A stretch of DNA of 26,920 bases from an uncultured bacterium (GCA_905215725.1 CAJMRD010000022.1:1-26920), one strand, 5' to 3'. Shown: positions 1 through 7,618, counted from the first letter of the stretch. The notes: a model not told the origin generated them from the letters alone. Made by a program: numbers and translations.

Positions 1-96
1 GAGGCCGCGAGCGCCCACGGGGGCTCCGTCTCGCTCGCCAACAGCCCCTCGGGCGGCGCGGTGGCCACCATCGCGGTCCCCCTGTGCGGGGCCTGA
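1..96 (+). CDS. Sensor histidine kinase, C-terminal end (partial)
   Basis: The first 31 codons, read in frame 1 to a TGA at 94-96, end a protein whose last residues (AHGGSVSLANSPSGGAVATI, then AVPL) fit the end of a GHKL ATPase domain of a two-component sensor kinase: the helix 'A..HGG' followed by the 'G.G.....P' strand. The start and all sensing domains lie before the window. A 12-bp palindrome (CACGCCGGCGTG) follows the stop but has no T-run, so I do not call it a terminator. The kinase assignment rests on about 30 residues. Confidence 0.6.
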   Translation, partial: EAASAHGGSVSLANSPSGGAVATIAVPLCGA

Positions 97-175
97 CGAC
101 TCAGGCCCTCACGCCGGCGTGCCTCGCAACCAAACGCTTCCCGGATAATAATGCCCGTTGCGGGGATCGCCCTGG

Positions 176-545
176 CTAGTTGCCGCCCATGTGCATGAGC
201 ATGTCGGCGATGCGAGTCGCCATCTCGTCCGCCGCTGCACGGATGTTGGCGACCCAGGACGCAAGGCCGGCCTGATCGGATGCCTCCGCCTCAAGCACGT
301 CGCAAATGACGGCGGCGACCGTCCCGGGAGCTGCTCGCGGCCGAGCACGCGAGGGAGTCTCGAGACGAAAGGAGCTCAGGCACGCCCTCGTGGATGGTGT
401 CACTGCGCCTCTGAATCAGGTTCATACAGACAAAGGCAAGCTTCGGGTTGTTATCGCAAACCAGCTCCGACGATAAATTCTCGTGTTCCGTAATCTTGAA
501 GAAGCTGCGAATCTATTTCAGGGGCACTATCAACAGCGGTTTCAT
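176..545 (-). pseudogene. Decayed small ORF (stop plus frameshift), unknown family
   Basis: Read on the minus strand, an ATG at 543-545 follows a fair ribosome binding site (AGAGGGGAACGGG). It opens MKPLLIVPLK, meets a TAG at 513-515, and continues in the same frame with coding-like text (IRSFFKITEHENLSSELVCD ... MNLIQRRSDTIHEGVPELLS). The frame then breaks between about 325 and 365 and resumes as GTVAAVICDVLEAEASDQAG ... MATRIADMLMHMGGN to a TAG at 176-178. Together this would be about 120 residues, acidic and mostly helical. I do not recognise the family. The two lesions and the protein-like composition on both sides argue for a dead gene. It could also be chance ORFs in a 570-bp gap between the kinase and the DUF3800 gene. 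Confidence 0.4.
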
Positions 546-557
546 CCCGTTCCCCTC

Positions 558-586
558 TTGCACTCACCGCCAGCACACGCTATAAG
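558..586 (+). promoter_or_regulatory. Sigma-70-type promoter for a short terminated leader
   Basis: TTGCAC (558-563), a 17-bp spacer and TATAAG (581-586) give a good plus-strand promoter. Transcription would start near 593. It would run through a hairpin (GGTGGCT 593-599 with AGCTACC 605-611, one G-U pair) into the terminator at 619-646, and only read-through would reach the DUF3800 gene at 670. Confidence 0.5.
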
Positions 587-618
587 GTTGTTGGTGGCTC
601 ATTAAGCTACCTCCAAGT

Positions 619-646
619 GCCGGGGGAGTCCCCCGGCTATTTTTTT
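619..646 (+). terminator. Intrinsic terminator in the DUF3800 leader
   Basis: GCCGGGGG (619-626), a 3-nt loop and CCCCCGGC (630-637) are followed by TA and seven T (640-646). The U-tract is on the plus strand only, so it acts on plus-strand transcription. No plus-strand gene ends just before it. It lies 23 bp before the DUF3800 start, which suggests either leader attenuation or the end of a ~55-nt RNA. Confidence 0.75.
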
Positions 647-669
647 ATCCATTCCATTAGGAGTCCCCA

Positions 670-1337
670 TTGGCCAAGGAGCTCAGCATCTTCGTCGACG
701 AGAGCGGCGACCGCAGCGGCAAAGCTCGCTACTACCCGCTCGTACTCGTCTTTCACGACCAGGCAGGCAGCATCGCCGAGGCGGTCACGGGCTATGAGGC
801 CAAGCTTGTCAGGGCCGATCTCCCTAACATTCCGTTTCACTCCGAGCCTCTCATGAACGGGCACAAGGACTATGAGTTTCTTGACATCGAGCAGCGCAAG
901 GTTATGCTCGCCCGTTTCTCCTCGTTCGTCCGCAAACTTCCCATTTCCTATATCACGTTCGTCTACCACCGCAGCCAGTTCGAAGACCCGGCAAGGCTAA
1001 TGGAACGTATGGGGCGCGATATCTCCTCTGCCATGATTGAACACCTGGGCTTCTTTCAATCCTTCGACGATGTGAAGGTTTACTACGACAACGGTCAGGA
1101 CATTGTCAAACAGGCGCTTGACCGCTCGGTGGGCAAGGTCCTCTCAAAAGGGGTCGTCCGACGCCGCAAGACCTCGATGACCGCCTCGAGCAAGTGGCGG
1201 ATTACCTCTGCACCATCGAACTTGCCTTGGCCAAGTACGAGGCCAAGGAGAACGGTGAGACGTACAACAAGTTCTTCGGAGGTATAGGTTCTTTCAAGAG
1301 GAACTGGTTCAAGCAAGCCCGCAGCAAGCGGATATAG
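670..1337 (+). pseudogene. DUF3800 domain protein, frameshifted
   Basis: A TTG at 670 (GGAG at 660-663) opens MAKELSIFVDESGDRSG. The 'FVDESGD' strand is the acidic signature at the start of DUF3800 proteins, a family with an RNase H-like fold often found near phage and defence genes. The frame holds to about residue 165 (VGKVLSKGVVRRRKT) and then becomes low-quality. The missing C-terminus is in the next frame from about 1170: DLDDRLEQVADYLCTIELAL ... FFGGIGSFKRNWFKQARSKR, ending at a TAG at 1335-1337. 'QVADYLCTIEL' and 'FFGG.G.FKR' are the typical end of the family. One lost base (or two gained) between about 1146 and 1172 explains it. There is a homopolymer run (AAAAGGGG, 1146-1153), so an assembly error is possible and the gene could be intact. 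Confidence 0.75.
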
Positions 1338-1579
1338 GTGGTTCCGCAGTCTCGCAGGGAGCGGTCGTCTCTCCTCCGGCCAGGGCCCCAAGCGACACGC
1401 TTCGAGCAGCGATAGCGAAACGCAAGCAACGGCGTCGCGGGCGCCTCGTGCGCCATAGTGTCCATGTGGTCATCTCCTATCGTCTCAGCGTGGTAGCTGA
1501 AGATTCTAGGCGCTGGCCACACCCCTTTTCCGGGGCGCCAACACCAACGTTTAGCACACAAGGAGTTTGACGAGATGGC

Positions 1580-2164
1580 TCAGCGAGTATTGAATCTATC
1601 CGCCCATGCAGCCACGTCGAATAACTCCAGATTGGGGTAACTGACCGTTTCGCCCGTTTCTTTAAGACAGGCCTCCGCGGCGTTGCACAGCGAGCTCGCG
1701 AGCGACGCCGCATCAACGCGGAACGTCACGCTCTTAGTCGCACGCATCCCGCTCTTGGGCGACGGCCAGGAAGAGCAGAGGGCGTTGCACCCGTGGAGGA
1801 CAAGCTCGAACTTGTAGTCGTAGTCGAAGCTCTCGTCTTTCTCGGGAGCATCGACCAACACATCGTAGTCGCCTGAATGCAACAGGGAGCACCGGAGCTT
1901 CCAGCACATCTTCCCATTAAAGATTTGACCTGGAATCGTTTCACCTTCGTTCGAGGGGTCTCCCGAAAACAGGAAGTCGTTTGCCGCCCAGTCATCAAAC
2001 CACTTCACATACTGCCGCCCCGCCGCTCTCTTCCCGTTATGAAGGACGAGATTGGGATAAAGAAGCTGCCCCATGGCGTCGGGAATGGTAAGGGAAGACA
2101 TAAGGGCTGGGATAAGGCAGTCTTTCTCAACCGCATTTCTAATCGATTCGACGAGTAGCTTCAT
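1580..2164 (-). CDS. Small protein with HEPN-like R-x4-H motif, function unknown
   Basis: This encodes 194 residues from an ATG at 2164 with a weak upstream site (TGAGG). It begins 28 bp after the stop of the DUF4365-like gene, so the two look co-transcribed. The sequence is acidic and soluble with no signal peptide. The N-terminus (VESIRNAVEKDCLIPALMSS, then LTIPDAMGQL) reads as two helices. Residues 48-60 carry 'AGRQYVKWFDDWA'. Residues 88-101 carry WKLRCSLLHSGDYD, where R91-CSLL-H96 matches the R-x4-6-H pattern of HEPN ribonucleases and toxins. That match is short and could be coincidence. I recall similar uncharacterised proteins with an 'LHSG.D' motif but no named function. An effector RNase role is inference from the motif and the operon partner. 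Confidence 0.6.
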   Translation of the reverse strand: MKLLVESIRNAVEKDCLIPALMSSLTIPDAMGQLLYPNLVLHNGKRAAGRQYVKWFDDWAANDFLFSGDPSNEGETIPGQIFNGKMCWKLRCSLLHSGDYDVLVDAPEKDESFDYDYKFELVLHGCNALCSSWPSPKSGMRATKSVTFRVDAASLASSLCNAAEACLKETGETVSYPNLELFDVAAWADRFNTR

Positions 2165-2192
2165 TTCGATGCCTCAAAAAGTCTATGCGGTC

Positions 2193-3941
2193 TTATGCGA
2201 AGAAACGGCCGATCGGCCATGAGCCGAGCGTCGTTCGTGCCTCTTCGTCAAGTGACGCTCTGAGCGCAGAGGCCATGTCCGAGTCTCCGCGCAAGGCTGC
2301 TGCGCATGCTTTCGACAGCGCACTATCTGAATTCAGCTGGATTGCCATTAACTCAGATTTCTCCTCGCTAGTAAGATCTCGCTTTCGAGCGGCAATTTGA
2401 TATCGATTTATCAGGGTTGCCTCTCGATCCGCAAAAGCTTCCAGGGCGTCTACGGTCATCTCGCAGCATTTCAGCAACTCTTCCTTACAGCACGCATCTT
2501 GATCGTAGGCTGATAGCATTTCAAGCATCTTGTCGTTGACGTAGGCAGAGCTAACTTCGGTGACTGGATACTGCTTCAACGTAGCGGCAAACACCTCGGC
2601 ATCGATATTGGCAAGCCTCATATAGTCCTGCATCGTTTGGACGAACAGAGGCGCGACGACTACGGGGGCATCCCCCTCGCCCCGGAAGAACACCGAGACT
2701 GTCAGGTCATCCAGTCGAAGCCCATCGACCATTCGGTACATATCTTCAGATACTTGGTAAAACACGAGCTTAATCGGATGGTTCCCCAGATTGATATATC
2801 CGAATCCGTTTTGCCGATCCTTGTAGTGGAGGGGTGCGTTCTCAACCAATCCCTTGTAAATTGTCTCGATGTTTCTTAAATCCTGAGTGGTCAACGCACT
2901 GATGTCGAGCTCTGGCTTGTAATGAAGAGCGTCGACAACCCGCTTGATAATCTCCAGCGACTGCAATCGACTCTCAAGGGCGTCGAGGTCGCCTCCGCTC
3001 AACTTGCACCCGCGAGCAAAGCCGCTTCCGTCTATGGAAAGCGTACCGGTTTGCATCAATGCGCGCATGAGGGCCAACTCTTCCATGCGCTCGACAAGAG
3101 TTCCGGTCTCGTTGAGGGTGATTGTGTTGGTGGAGAGGCATATGTCGAAACCCCTGAAGAAAACGTGCTCGCCATTCTCATTTTCTCCGGCCATGACCAC
3201 CGCATTTAGGGAAACATCACCAGAGCTGACGTCATGCCGAGACCCAATCGCGACGCCAACTATGTTTTCAAGCTTATTCAAGGGATACAGCTCTCCCCAG
3301 GGGCTCTTCCCGTAGATATACAGCCCGTTCCTGTATGGAGCCAAGCTTGCGGGCGACTCGCCCTCGAGCAGCTCGATTCCAAACTCGCACTCATCAAAGC
3401 AAAGGCCGGCGTCCTTAAATTCCTCGATTGTCTTGGGGGCGATGCCAGCGACTGCTCGCTGCTTTGCCCTGTCCTTGACCGCCCTTCTGACAAGCCGCGT
3501 CAATTCCGCCGCGTCTGATGGAAGCCGGTCGAAACGCAAAGAGATGCGCTCTTGTTGCTCCGGAATATCGGCCAGAATCTTCTTTAGGTCATAGGGAAGC
3601 AAAAGTCTGTAGAAAACCTCCGCTGAACGAGCCTCGCTCCCACAGTAGACGTAAAAATAGATGCAGCCTCCAGCAATGTTGAGATAGTGCTTGAGGTCTG
3701 AAACTCGAACTTGCCGCTTAGGTCGGTCCGATTTTCTTTTCGAAGTGGTCCCCTTGACCTGAAGCGGCAACTGGCCTTCAACGGTCTCAATCGTGAAGGA
3801 AGAAGACGAGTAGACTTGCAGGTGCCCGTCGGTGCATTCGGTCTTGTCGTTCTCATCTATATACGCACAGACGCAAGCGACATCGCCGAAAGCCTGCTTG
3901 ACAGCATTGACCGCGTTCTGCTCGATTTTGCGATTGTCCAA
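2193..3941 (-). CDS. DUF4365-like protein, putative nuclease/defence component
   Basis: This encodes 582 residues from a TTG at 3939-3941 with AAGGAG just upstream. The N-terminal ~130 residues fit DUF4365: 'KIEQNAVNAVKQAFG', then T37-D38-G39-H40 LQV, L58-P-L-Q61-V-K63-G-T, a basic stretch, and strand YLNIAGGCIYFYVYC (86-100). D38 with Q61-x-K63 could be the active site of a PD-(D/E)XK-type fold, with Q in place of E. The remaining ~450 residues are mixed and unrecognised, ending in a helical region rich in Lys and Glu (about 480-560). There are no membrane segments. It is the first gene of a two-gene operon with the R-x4-H protein and has its own promoter at 3955-3983. A nuclease or defence role is inference from the fold pattern and the island setting; the family is uncharacterised. 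Confidence 0.6.
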   Translation of the reverse strand: MDNRKIEQNAVNAVKQAFGDVACVCAYIDENDKTECTDGHLQVYSSSSFTIETVEGQLPLQVKGTTSKRKSDRPKRQVRVSDLKHYLNIAGGCIYFYVYCGSEARSAEVFYRLLLPYDLKKILADIPEQQERISLRFDRLPSDAAELTRLVRRAVKDRAKQRAVAGIAPKTIEEFKDAGLCFDECEFGIELLEGESPASLAPYRNGLYIYGKSPWGELYPLNKLENIVGVAIGSRHDVSSGDVSLNAVVMAGENENGEHVFFRGFDICLSTNTITLNETGTLVERMEELALMRALMQTGTLSIDGSGFARGCKLSGGDLDALESRLQSLEIIKRVVDALHYKPELDISALTTQDLRNIETIYKGLVENAPLHYKDRQNGFGYINLGNHPIKLVFYQVSEDMYRMVDGLRLDDLTVSVFFRGEGDAPVVVAPLFVQTMQDYMRLANIDAEVFAATLKQYPVTEVSSAYVNDKMLEMLSAYDQDACCKEELLKCCEMTVDALEAFADREATLINRYQIAARKRDLTSEEKSELMAIQLNSDSALSKACAAALRGDSDMASALRASLDEEARTTLGSWPIGRFFA

Positions 3942-3954
3942 GCTTCTCCTTACT

Positions 3955-3983
3955 GTTTTAGATCGTCAGCAAACCGATGTCAG
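3955..3983 (-). promoter_or_regulatory. Promoter of the DUF4365-like operon
   Basis: On the minus strand CTGACA (3983-3978), a 17-bp spacer and TAAAAC (3960-3955) precede the TTG start at 3941. This leaves a very short leader that contains AAGGAG. The -35 matches consensus at 5 of 6 positions and the -10 at 4 of 6. Confidence 0.45.
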
Positions 3984-4030
3984 GCATGTTTCTCACTTGA
4001 CCTAACTGTCTCGCGATGAATCGCATGGCC

Positions 4031-5296
4031 CTAGAGGAAAAAGTCCCTCGCGCTCACGATGCGGATGCCGTCGATATCCGTGTCGTAGGAACCCTGCCTC
4101 ACGACCACGATCTTCTCGTGGTTGTCTCGTATCGACTTCAGAGGGGCGATCTCTCGCTCCCTGGTCTCGCTTGCGAACATCTCGTCAGTCGCCTGCACGT
4201 AGAGCACGCGCCCGTCCTTCGTCGCAACGAAGTCGACTTCCTTGCCATAGAGCTTGCCCACATGCACGCTCCATCCTTCGTAGAGCAGCTGGAGATACAC
4301 GGCGTTCTCGAACAGGCGGCCAGTATCCGTGACCCTATAGCCGGCCATCCAGGTCCTGAAGCCGGTGTCGACGATGTACTCCTTTGGGTTCGTCTTGAGG
4401 AGCGCCTTGCCGTGCAAATCGTAACGCGTGGCACGATAGAACAGGAAGGCCTCCTCAAGCGCACCCACATACGAGGAAACGGTCTTGTTCGTGGTCTTCG
4501 GCCCCGCAGAAGTTAACGCGCCGGCGATTCGACTCGACGAGCACTCGTTGCCGATGTTGTCCGCCAGGAATTCGGCCACATGGCGCAGCAGGGAAGGGTC
4601 AGTCACCGCACTTTTGCCCTTCCCGCGCTCACGGTTGACAATATCACGCACGGCGATGGCTTCGTAGACGCCGGACATGTACGCCGAGTGCTGCGCCTGG
4701 GTCGTCGAGAGGGATGCGATGGCTGGCATGCCCCCGTACTCAAGGTAACGAGTAAGCATGTCGTCGAAGAGAACGGGATCCCCCTCGGGAGTGAGAGCCA
4801 CCGAAGTTCCCGATACGAACTCGATTCCGCAGAAGTCGGCGAACTCGGAGAAGGACAGGGGCAGCATCTTTACCTCTACGTAGCGCCCGGAGAGATAGGT
4901 GGCCAGCTCGCTCGAGAGAAGATACGCATTCGAGCCCGTGAGGTAGATGTCGCAATCGAAGTCGACCCTCATTGCGTTGACCGCATCCTGCCAGCCATCG
5001 ATTCTCTGGGGCTCGTCTATGAAAACGTAGGTGCGACCCTTGTCCGACAGGCGCCCGCGAACGTAATCATAAAGCTGGTCCTCCGTCTTGATGCCCGTAC
5101 CCTTGCTTTCCAGGTTGACGCTCACAAAGCCGCGGCCAGCGACTCCTTCAGACTCGATGGCCATCCTAATTAGATCGAGAAGGCTCGACTTGCCGCACCT
5201 GCGCACGCCCGTGATCACCTTGATGAGGTCGGTGTCACGGAAGAGCATCGCCTCCTCGAGGTATCTATCGCGGTTCCTGAGTCTGCCACCCTTCAA
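4031..5296 (-). CDS. AAA_14/DUF4143 ATP-binding protein
   Basis: This encodes 421 residues from a TTG at 5294-5296, 6 bp after AGGAG. Walker A is G30-VRRCGKS (30-38), Walker B is YVFIDEPQ (90-97) and sensor 1 is LTGSNA (119-124). This is the order of the AAA_14 domain of the DUF4143 family. The C-terminal part (about 190-400) carries the DUF4143 winged-helix and nuclease-like region, with 'GKEVDFVATKDGRVLYVQAT' near 345-365, a degenerate (E/D)xDF...Q pattern like restriction-type folds. These proteins are common, often multicopy and strain-variable in gut bacteria; their role is not established. It is monocistronic, with an unusual leader at 5303-5349. The assignment to the family is strong, the function open. 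Confidence 0.85.
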   Translation of the reverse strand: MKGGRLRNRDRYLEEAMLFRDTDLIKVITGVRRCGKSSLLDLIRMAIESEGVAGRGFVSVNLESKGTGIKTEDQLYDYVRGRLSDKGRTYVFIDEPQRIDGWQDAVNAMRVDFDCDIYLTGSNAYLLSSELATYLSGRYVEVKMLPLSFSEFADFCGIEFVSGTSVALTPEGDPVLFDDMLTRYLEYGGMPAIASLSTTQAQHSAYMSGVYEAIAVRDIVNRERGKGKSAVTDPSLLRHVAEFLADNIGNECSSSRIAGALTSAGPKTTNKTVSSYVGALEEAFLFYRATRYDLHGKALLKTNPKEYIVDTGFRTWMAGYRVTDTGRLFENAVYLQLLYEGWSVHVGKLYGKEVDFVATKDGRVLYVQATDEMFASETREREIAPLKSIRDNHEKIVVVRQGSYDTDIDGIRIVSARDFFL

Positions 5297-5302
5297 AAGC
5301 TG

Positions 5303-5349
5303 CTCCTAAAACTCGAATCTGGTTACACTTTTAGGAGTATCGTAACTCC
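5303..5349 (-). promoter_or_regulatory. Leader with mutually exclusive stems hiding the AAA_14 Shine-Dalgarno
   Basis: In the minus-strand RNA the segment ACTCCTAAAA (5338-5329 region) can pair with two partners. Upstream it pairs as GGAGT-N6-ACTCC (5349-5345 with 5338-5334). Downstream CTCCTAAAA (5337-5329) pairs with TTTTAGGAG (5311-5303), a perfect 9-bp stem with a 17-nt loop. The downstream arm contains the AGGAG Shine-Dalgarno of the gene starting at 5296. The two stems share bases, so forming one excludes the other. GTTAC/GTAAC (5322-5326, 5342-5346) adds another dyad. It could act as an RNA switch or simply be a DNA operator. Confidence 0.45.
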
Positions 5350-5497
5350 ACGCCACAAGATGAGCAAAGAGCGCACCTCGAGACGGATCGACCAAGGGGA
5401 TTACGCACCTGCCGGGAGGCAGGGCAGCTTGCTCGATCGACGCGGACTACCAATTGATAAACCCCAAAAGCCGGACCGCACGGCGGCGCTCGTTTCG

Positions 5498-5686
5498 CTA
5501 AATCGGCTTGATGGGATGGCGAATCACGGTCTTGAGCTTCTCCGGCGCGTACTTGCGCGGGTCGGAGAGGTAAATCTCGTGACAGAGGCGGGATTCGGAG
5601 AAGTCAGGCGCATATCCCCGTTCCGCCGCAAATGCGCGCATGGCGCCTATGATCGTCAGCTCGTCATCGTAAGGCCCGTATAGCAA
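5498..5686 (-). pseudogene. GyrI-like effector-binding domain, C-terminal fragment
   Basis: The 62 residues (YGPYDDELTIIGAMRAF ... CHEIYLSDPRKYAPEKLKTV ... IRHPIK) are a clean match to the last part of GyrI-like/AraC-type effector-binding domains, with the family's final 'EIYLSDPRK.APEKLKT.IR.P' strand and helix. The domain normally needs about 150 residues, and its first half is missing. The possible TTG start at 5684-5686 lies inside a 12-bp inverted repeat (5684-5719) and has no ribosome binding site. It is therefore a remnant, probably cut by whatever placed the repeat next to guaA. Confidence 0.7.
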
Positions 5687-5719
5687 TGGGCGCGGATTCG
5701 GAAGATGCCGCGCCCATTG
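5684..5719 (-). terminator. Strong GC-rich hairpin after guaA, possible terminator
   Basis: CAATGGGCGCGG (5684-5695) and CCGCGCCCATTG (5708-5719) form a perfect 12-bp stem with a 12-nt loop, 33 bp after the guaA stop. There is no U-tract on either strand, so it may be a Rho-assisted stop, a processing stem or a leftover of a rearrangement. Nothing else supports termination. Confidence 0.4.
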
Positions 5720-5752
5720 GCAAACACTATAGCATAGAATCGAACGTCTGTT

Positions 5753-7351
5753 CTATTCCCACTCGATGGTCGCGGGCGGCTTAGACGTGATGTCGTAGCA
5801 CACGCGGTTGGCGCCGGGAACCTCGGCAACGATGCGGCCGGAGATGCGGGCCAGTACGTCGTAGGGCAGCTTGGCCCAGTCGGCGGTCATGGCATCGCTG
5901 GACTCGACGGCACGCAGGATGATCGGGCGCCGATAGGTACGCTCGTCGCCCATAACGCCCACAGACTTAATGTCGGGCAGGACCGCGAAATACTGCCAGC
6001 AGCTGTGCTCGGAGTTGCGCTCGCCGGTCTGCTCAAACAGACGCTGGTTGTAGGCGTCGAGCTCCTCGCGCACGATAGCATCGGCGTTCTTGAGGATCTC
6101 GAGCTTCTCCTTGTCAACCGCGCCGATGATGCGGATGGCCAGACCCGGACCCGGGAAAGGCTGGCGGAACACGATGTGACCCGGCAGGCCCAGTGCCAGA
6201 CCAAGTGCACGGACCTCGTCCTTAAAGAAATGATCGAGCGGCTCGATGAGGTCGAAGTGCACGCCCTCGGGGAACGGGATCAGGTTGTGATGGCTCTTGA
6301 TGGTGGCCGTCTTGCCGCCCGTCTTGCGAGCGCCGGACTCGATGATGTCGGGGTAGATGGTGCCCTGAGCCAGGTACTTGACCGGCTTGCCATCGGTCTC
6401 GAGCTGCTGAGCAACCGCGAAGAACTCTTTCCAGAACTGCGTACCGATGATGCGGCGCTTCTCCTCGGGCTCGGTCACGCCGGCCAGAAGCTCGGCATAG
6501 CGGTCCTCGGCGTGGACGTGGATAAAGTCGACGTCAAACTGCTTGGTGAAGACCTCCTCCACCTGCTCGGGCTCGCCCTTGCGCAGCAGACCGTGGTTGA
6601 TGAACACGCAGGTCATCTGCTTGCCCACGGCGCGAGCGCCCAGCGCAGCCACGACGGAGGAGTCGACGCCACCGGACAGGGCCAGAATCACGCGGTCGTC
6701 GCCGACCTTCTCGCGGAACTCGGCCGTCATGGTCTCGACCAGGTTGTCCATACTCCAGTTGGGCTCCAGGCCGCAGATCTCAAACAGGAAGTTGCTCAGC
6801 AGCTGCTGACCATACTCGGAGTGCTTGACCTCGGGGTGGAACTGCGTGGTGAAAATCTTGCGCTCGACGCACTCCATGGCAGCAACCGGGCACACGTCAG
6901 TGCTGGCGGTAACGGTAAAGCCCTCGGGCACCTCGGAAACGGCGTCGCGGTGGCTCATCCACACGGTCTGCTCCATGGGCGTGGAGTTAAAGAGCTTGGC
7001 GCCGGCCGTGCGCGTGATGGTGGCGCGGCCGTACTCGCCCACCTCGGAGTGGCCGACCTTGCCGCCGAGCGTCACGGCCGTGATCTGATGGCCGTAGCAG
7101 AAGCCCAGGACGGGAAGGCCCAGGTCAAAGATGGCGGGATCGATAGACGGAGCGTCCTCGGCATACACGGAGGCCGGACCGCCAGAAAGGATGAGCGCAG
7201 AGGCGTTCATCTCGCGAATCTCGTCGGCCGAGATGTCGCAGGGGACAATCTCGGAATACACGTTGAGGTCGCGGACGCGACGGGCAATGAGCTGACCGTA
7301 CTGCGCACCAAAGTCGAGTACGAGGACCTTTGCGGAAGCCTTTTGATCCAT
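5753..7351 (-). CDS. guaA: GMP synthase (glutamine-hydrolysing)
   Basis: This enzyme converts XMP to GMP using glutamine and ATP, the last step of GMP synthesis in the cytosol. I take the ATG at 7351 (532 residues) rather than an upstream in-frame start at 7387, because AGAGGGGGAACC sits directly before it and the next residues (MDQKASAKVLVLDFGAQYGQ) align with the family start. Domains in order are: class I amidotransferase with nucleophile C85 in GFCYGHQ and H172/E174 in FHPE; ATP-pyrophosphatase P-loop SGGVDS (226-231); and the C-terminal dimerisation domain ending in the conserved CYDITSKPPATIEWE. It stands alone, and a GC hairpin at 5684-5719 lies downstream. The call is secure. Confidence 0.98.
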   Translation of the reverse strand: MDQKASAKVLVLDFGAQYGQLIARRVRDLNVYSEIVPCDISADEIREMNASALILSGGPASVYAEDAPSIDPAIFDLGLPVLGFCYGHQITAVTLGGKVGHSEVGEYGRATITRTAGAKLFNSTPMEQTVWMSHRDAVSEVPEGFTVTASTDVCPVAAMECVERKIFTTQFHPEVKHSEYGQQLLSNFLFEICGLEPNWSMDNLVETMTAEFREKVGDDRVILALSGGVDSSVVAALGARAVGKQMTCVFINHGLLRKGEPEQVEEVFTKQFDVDFIHVHAEDRYAELLAGVTEPEEKRRIIGTQFWKEFFAVAQQLETDGKPVKYLAQGTIYPDIIESGARKTGGKTATIKSHHNLIPFPEGVHFDLIEPLDHFFKDEVRALGLALGLPGHIVFRQPFPGPGLAIRIIGAVDKEKLEILKNADAIVREELDAYNQRLFEQTGERNSEHSCWQYFAVLPDIKSVGVMGDERTYRRPIILRAVESSDAMTADWAKLPYDVLARISGRIVAEVPGANRVCYDITSKPPATIEWE

Positions 7352-7514
7352 GGTTCCCCCTCTTGTTGGCGGGGAGCCGGTGCCCACCCGCGTGAATGAA
7401 CGAAAATAGCCTTCATAGTGTACACGTTATATGGGGTTTCTCGCCCCTCGCAGCCATCAGCGCACGGCAAACGCACGACCTAGGCCCTTATTTGACGGCA
7501 ATTGAAGTGTTACC

Positions 7515-7541
7515 AAACGTTACAGATGATGTAATACGTTT
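7515..7541 (+). promoter_or_regulatory. Imperfect dyad upstream of the asparaginase gene
   Basis: AAACGTTACA (7515-7524) faces TGTAATACGTTT (7530-7541) across 5 bp. The arms match except for a 2-bp insertion in the right one. TAATAC (7532-7537) with TTACCA (7510-7515) at 16 bp is a possible weak promoter, so the dyad would overlap it. It looks like a regulator site for ansA, but no regulator gene is nearby. Confidence 0.3.
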
Positions 7542-7618
7542 GAACATTGGACGCCCTGTGCCACAATACTGCCGAACGACTCCGCCCTTGCGGCGGCAAA
7601 TACGATAGGAATACCAGC

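Noticed and set aside
97..120. CACGCCGGCGTG palindrome after the kinase gene as a terminator
   Set aside because: Stem of only 6 bp with no loop space and no T-run.
1144..1155. Programmed -1 frameshift site in the DUF3800 gene
   Set aside because: In frame the heptamer reads A AAA GGG, which does not fit X XXY YYZ, and no downstream stem is evident. Decay or a sequencing error is simpler.
1202..1561. Minus-strand ORF after the DUF3800 gene, with GGAG before an internal ATG (MDTMAHEAPATPLLAFRYR)
   Set aside because: A ribosome binding site is present but the product has no recognisable family and half the ORF is antisense to the DUF3800 end. It could be a gene remnant; not enough to call.
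5360..5683. 107-residue plus-strand ORF opposite the GyrI fragment
   Set aside because: No motif, no ribosome binding site; the opposite strand has clear family similarity. The 5350-5497 stretch itself shows only a minor CTGCC/GGCAG stem.
7352..7387. 12-residue N-terminal extension of guaA
   Set aside because: The AGAGGGGGAACC site sits directly before the ATG at 7351, and family proteins begin there.
6005..7399. 464-residue plus-strand ORF opposite guaA
   Set aside because: Antisense shadow of a secure guaA gene; low-complexity Leu/Gly/Val-rich text with no family signal.
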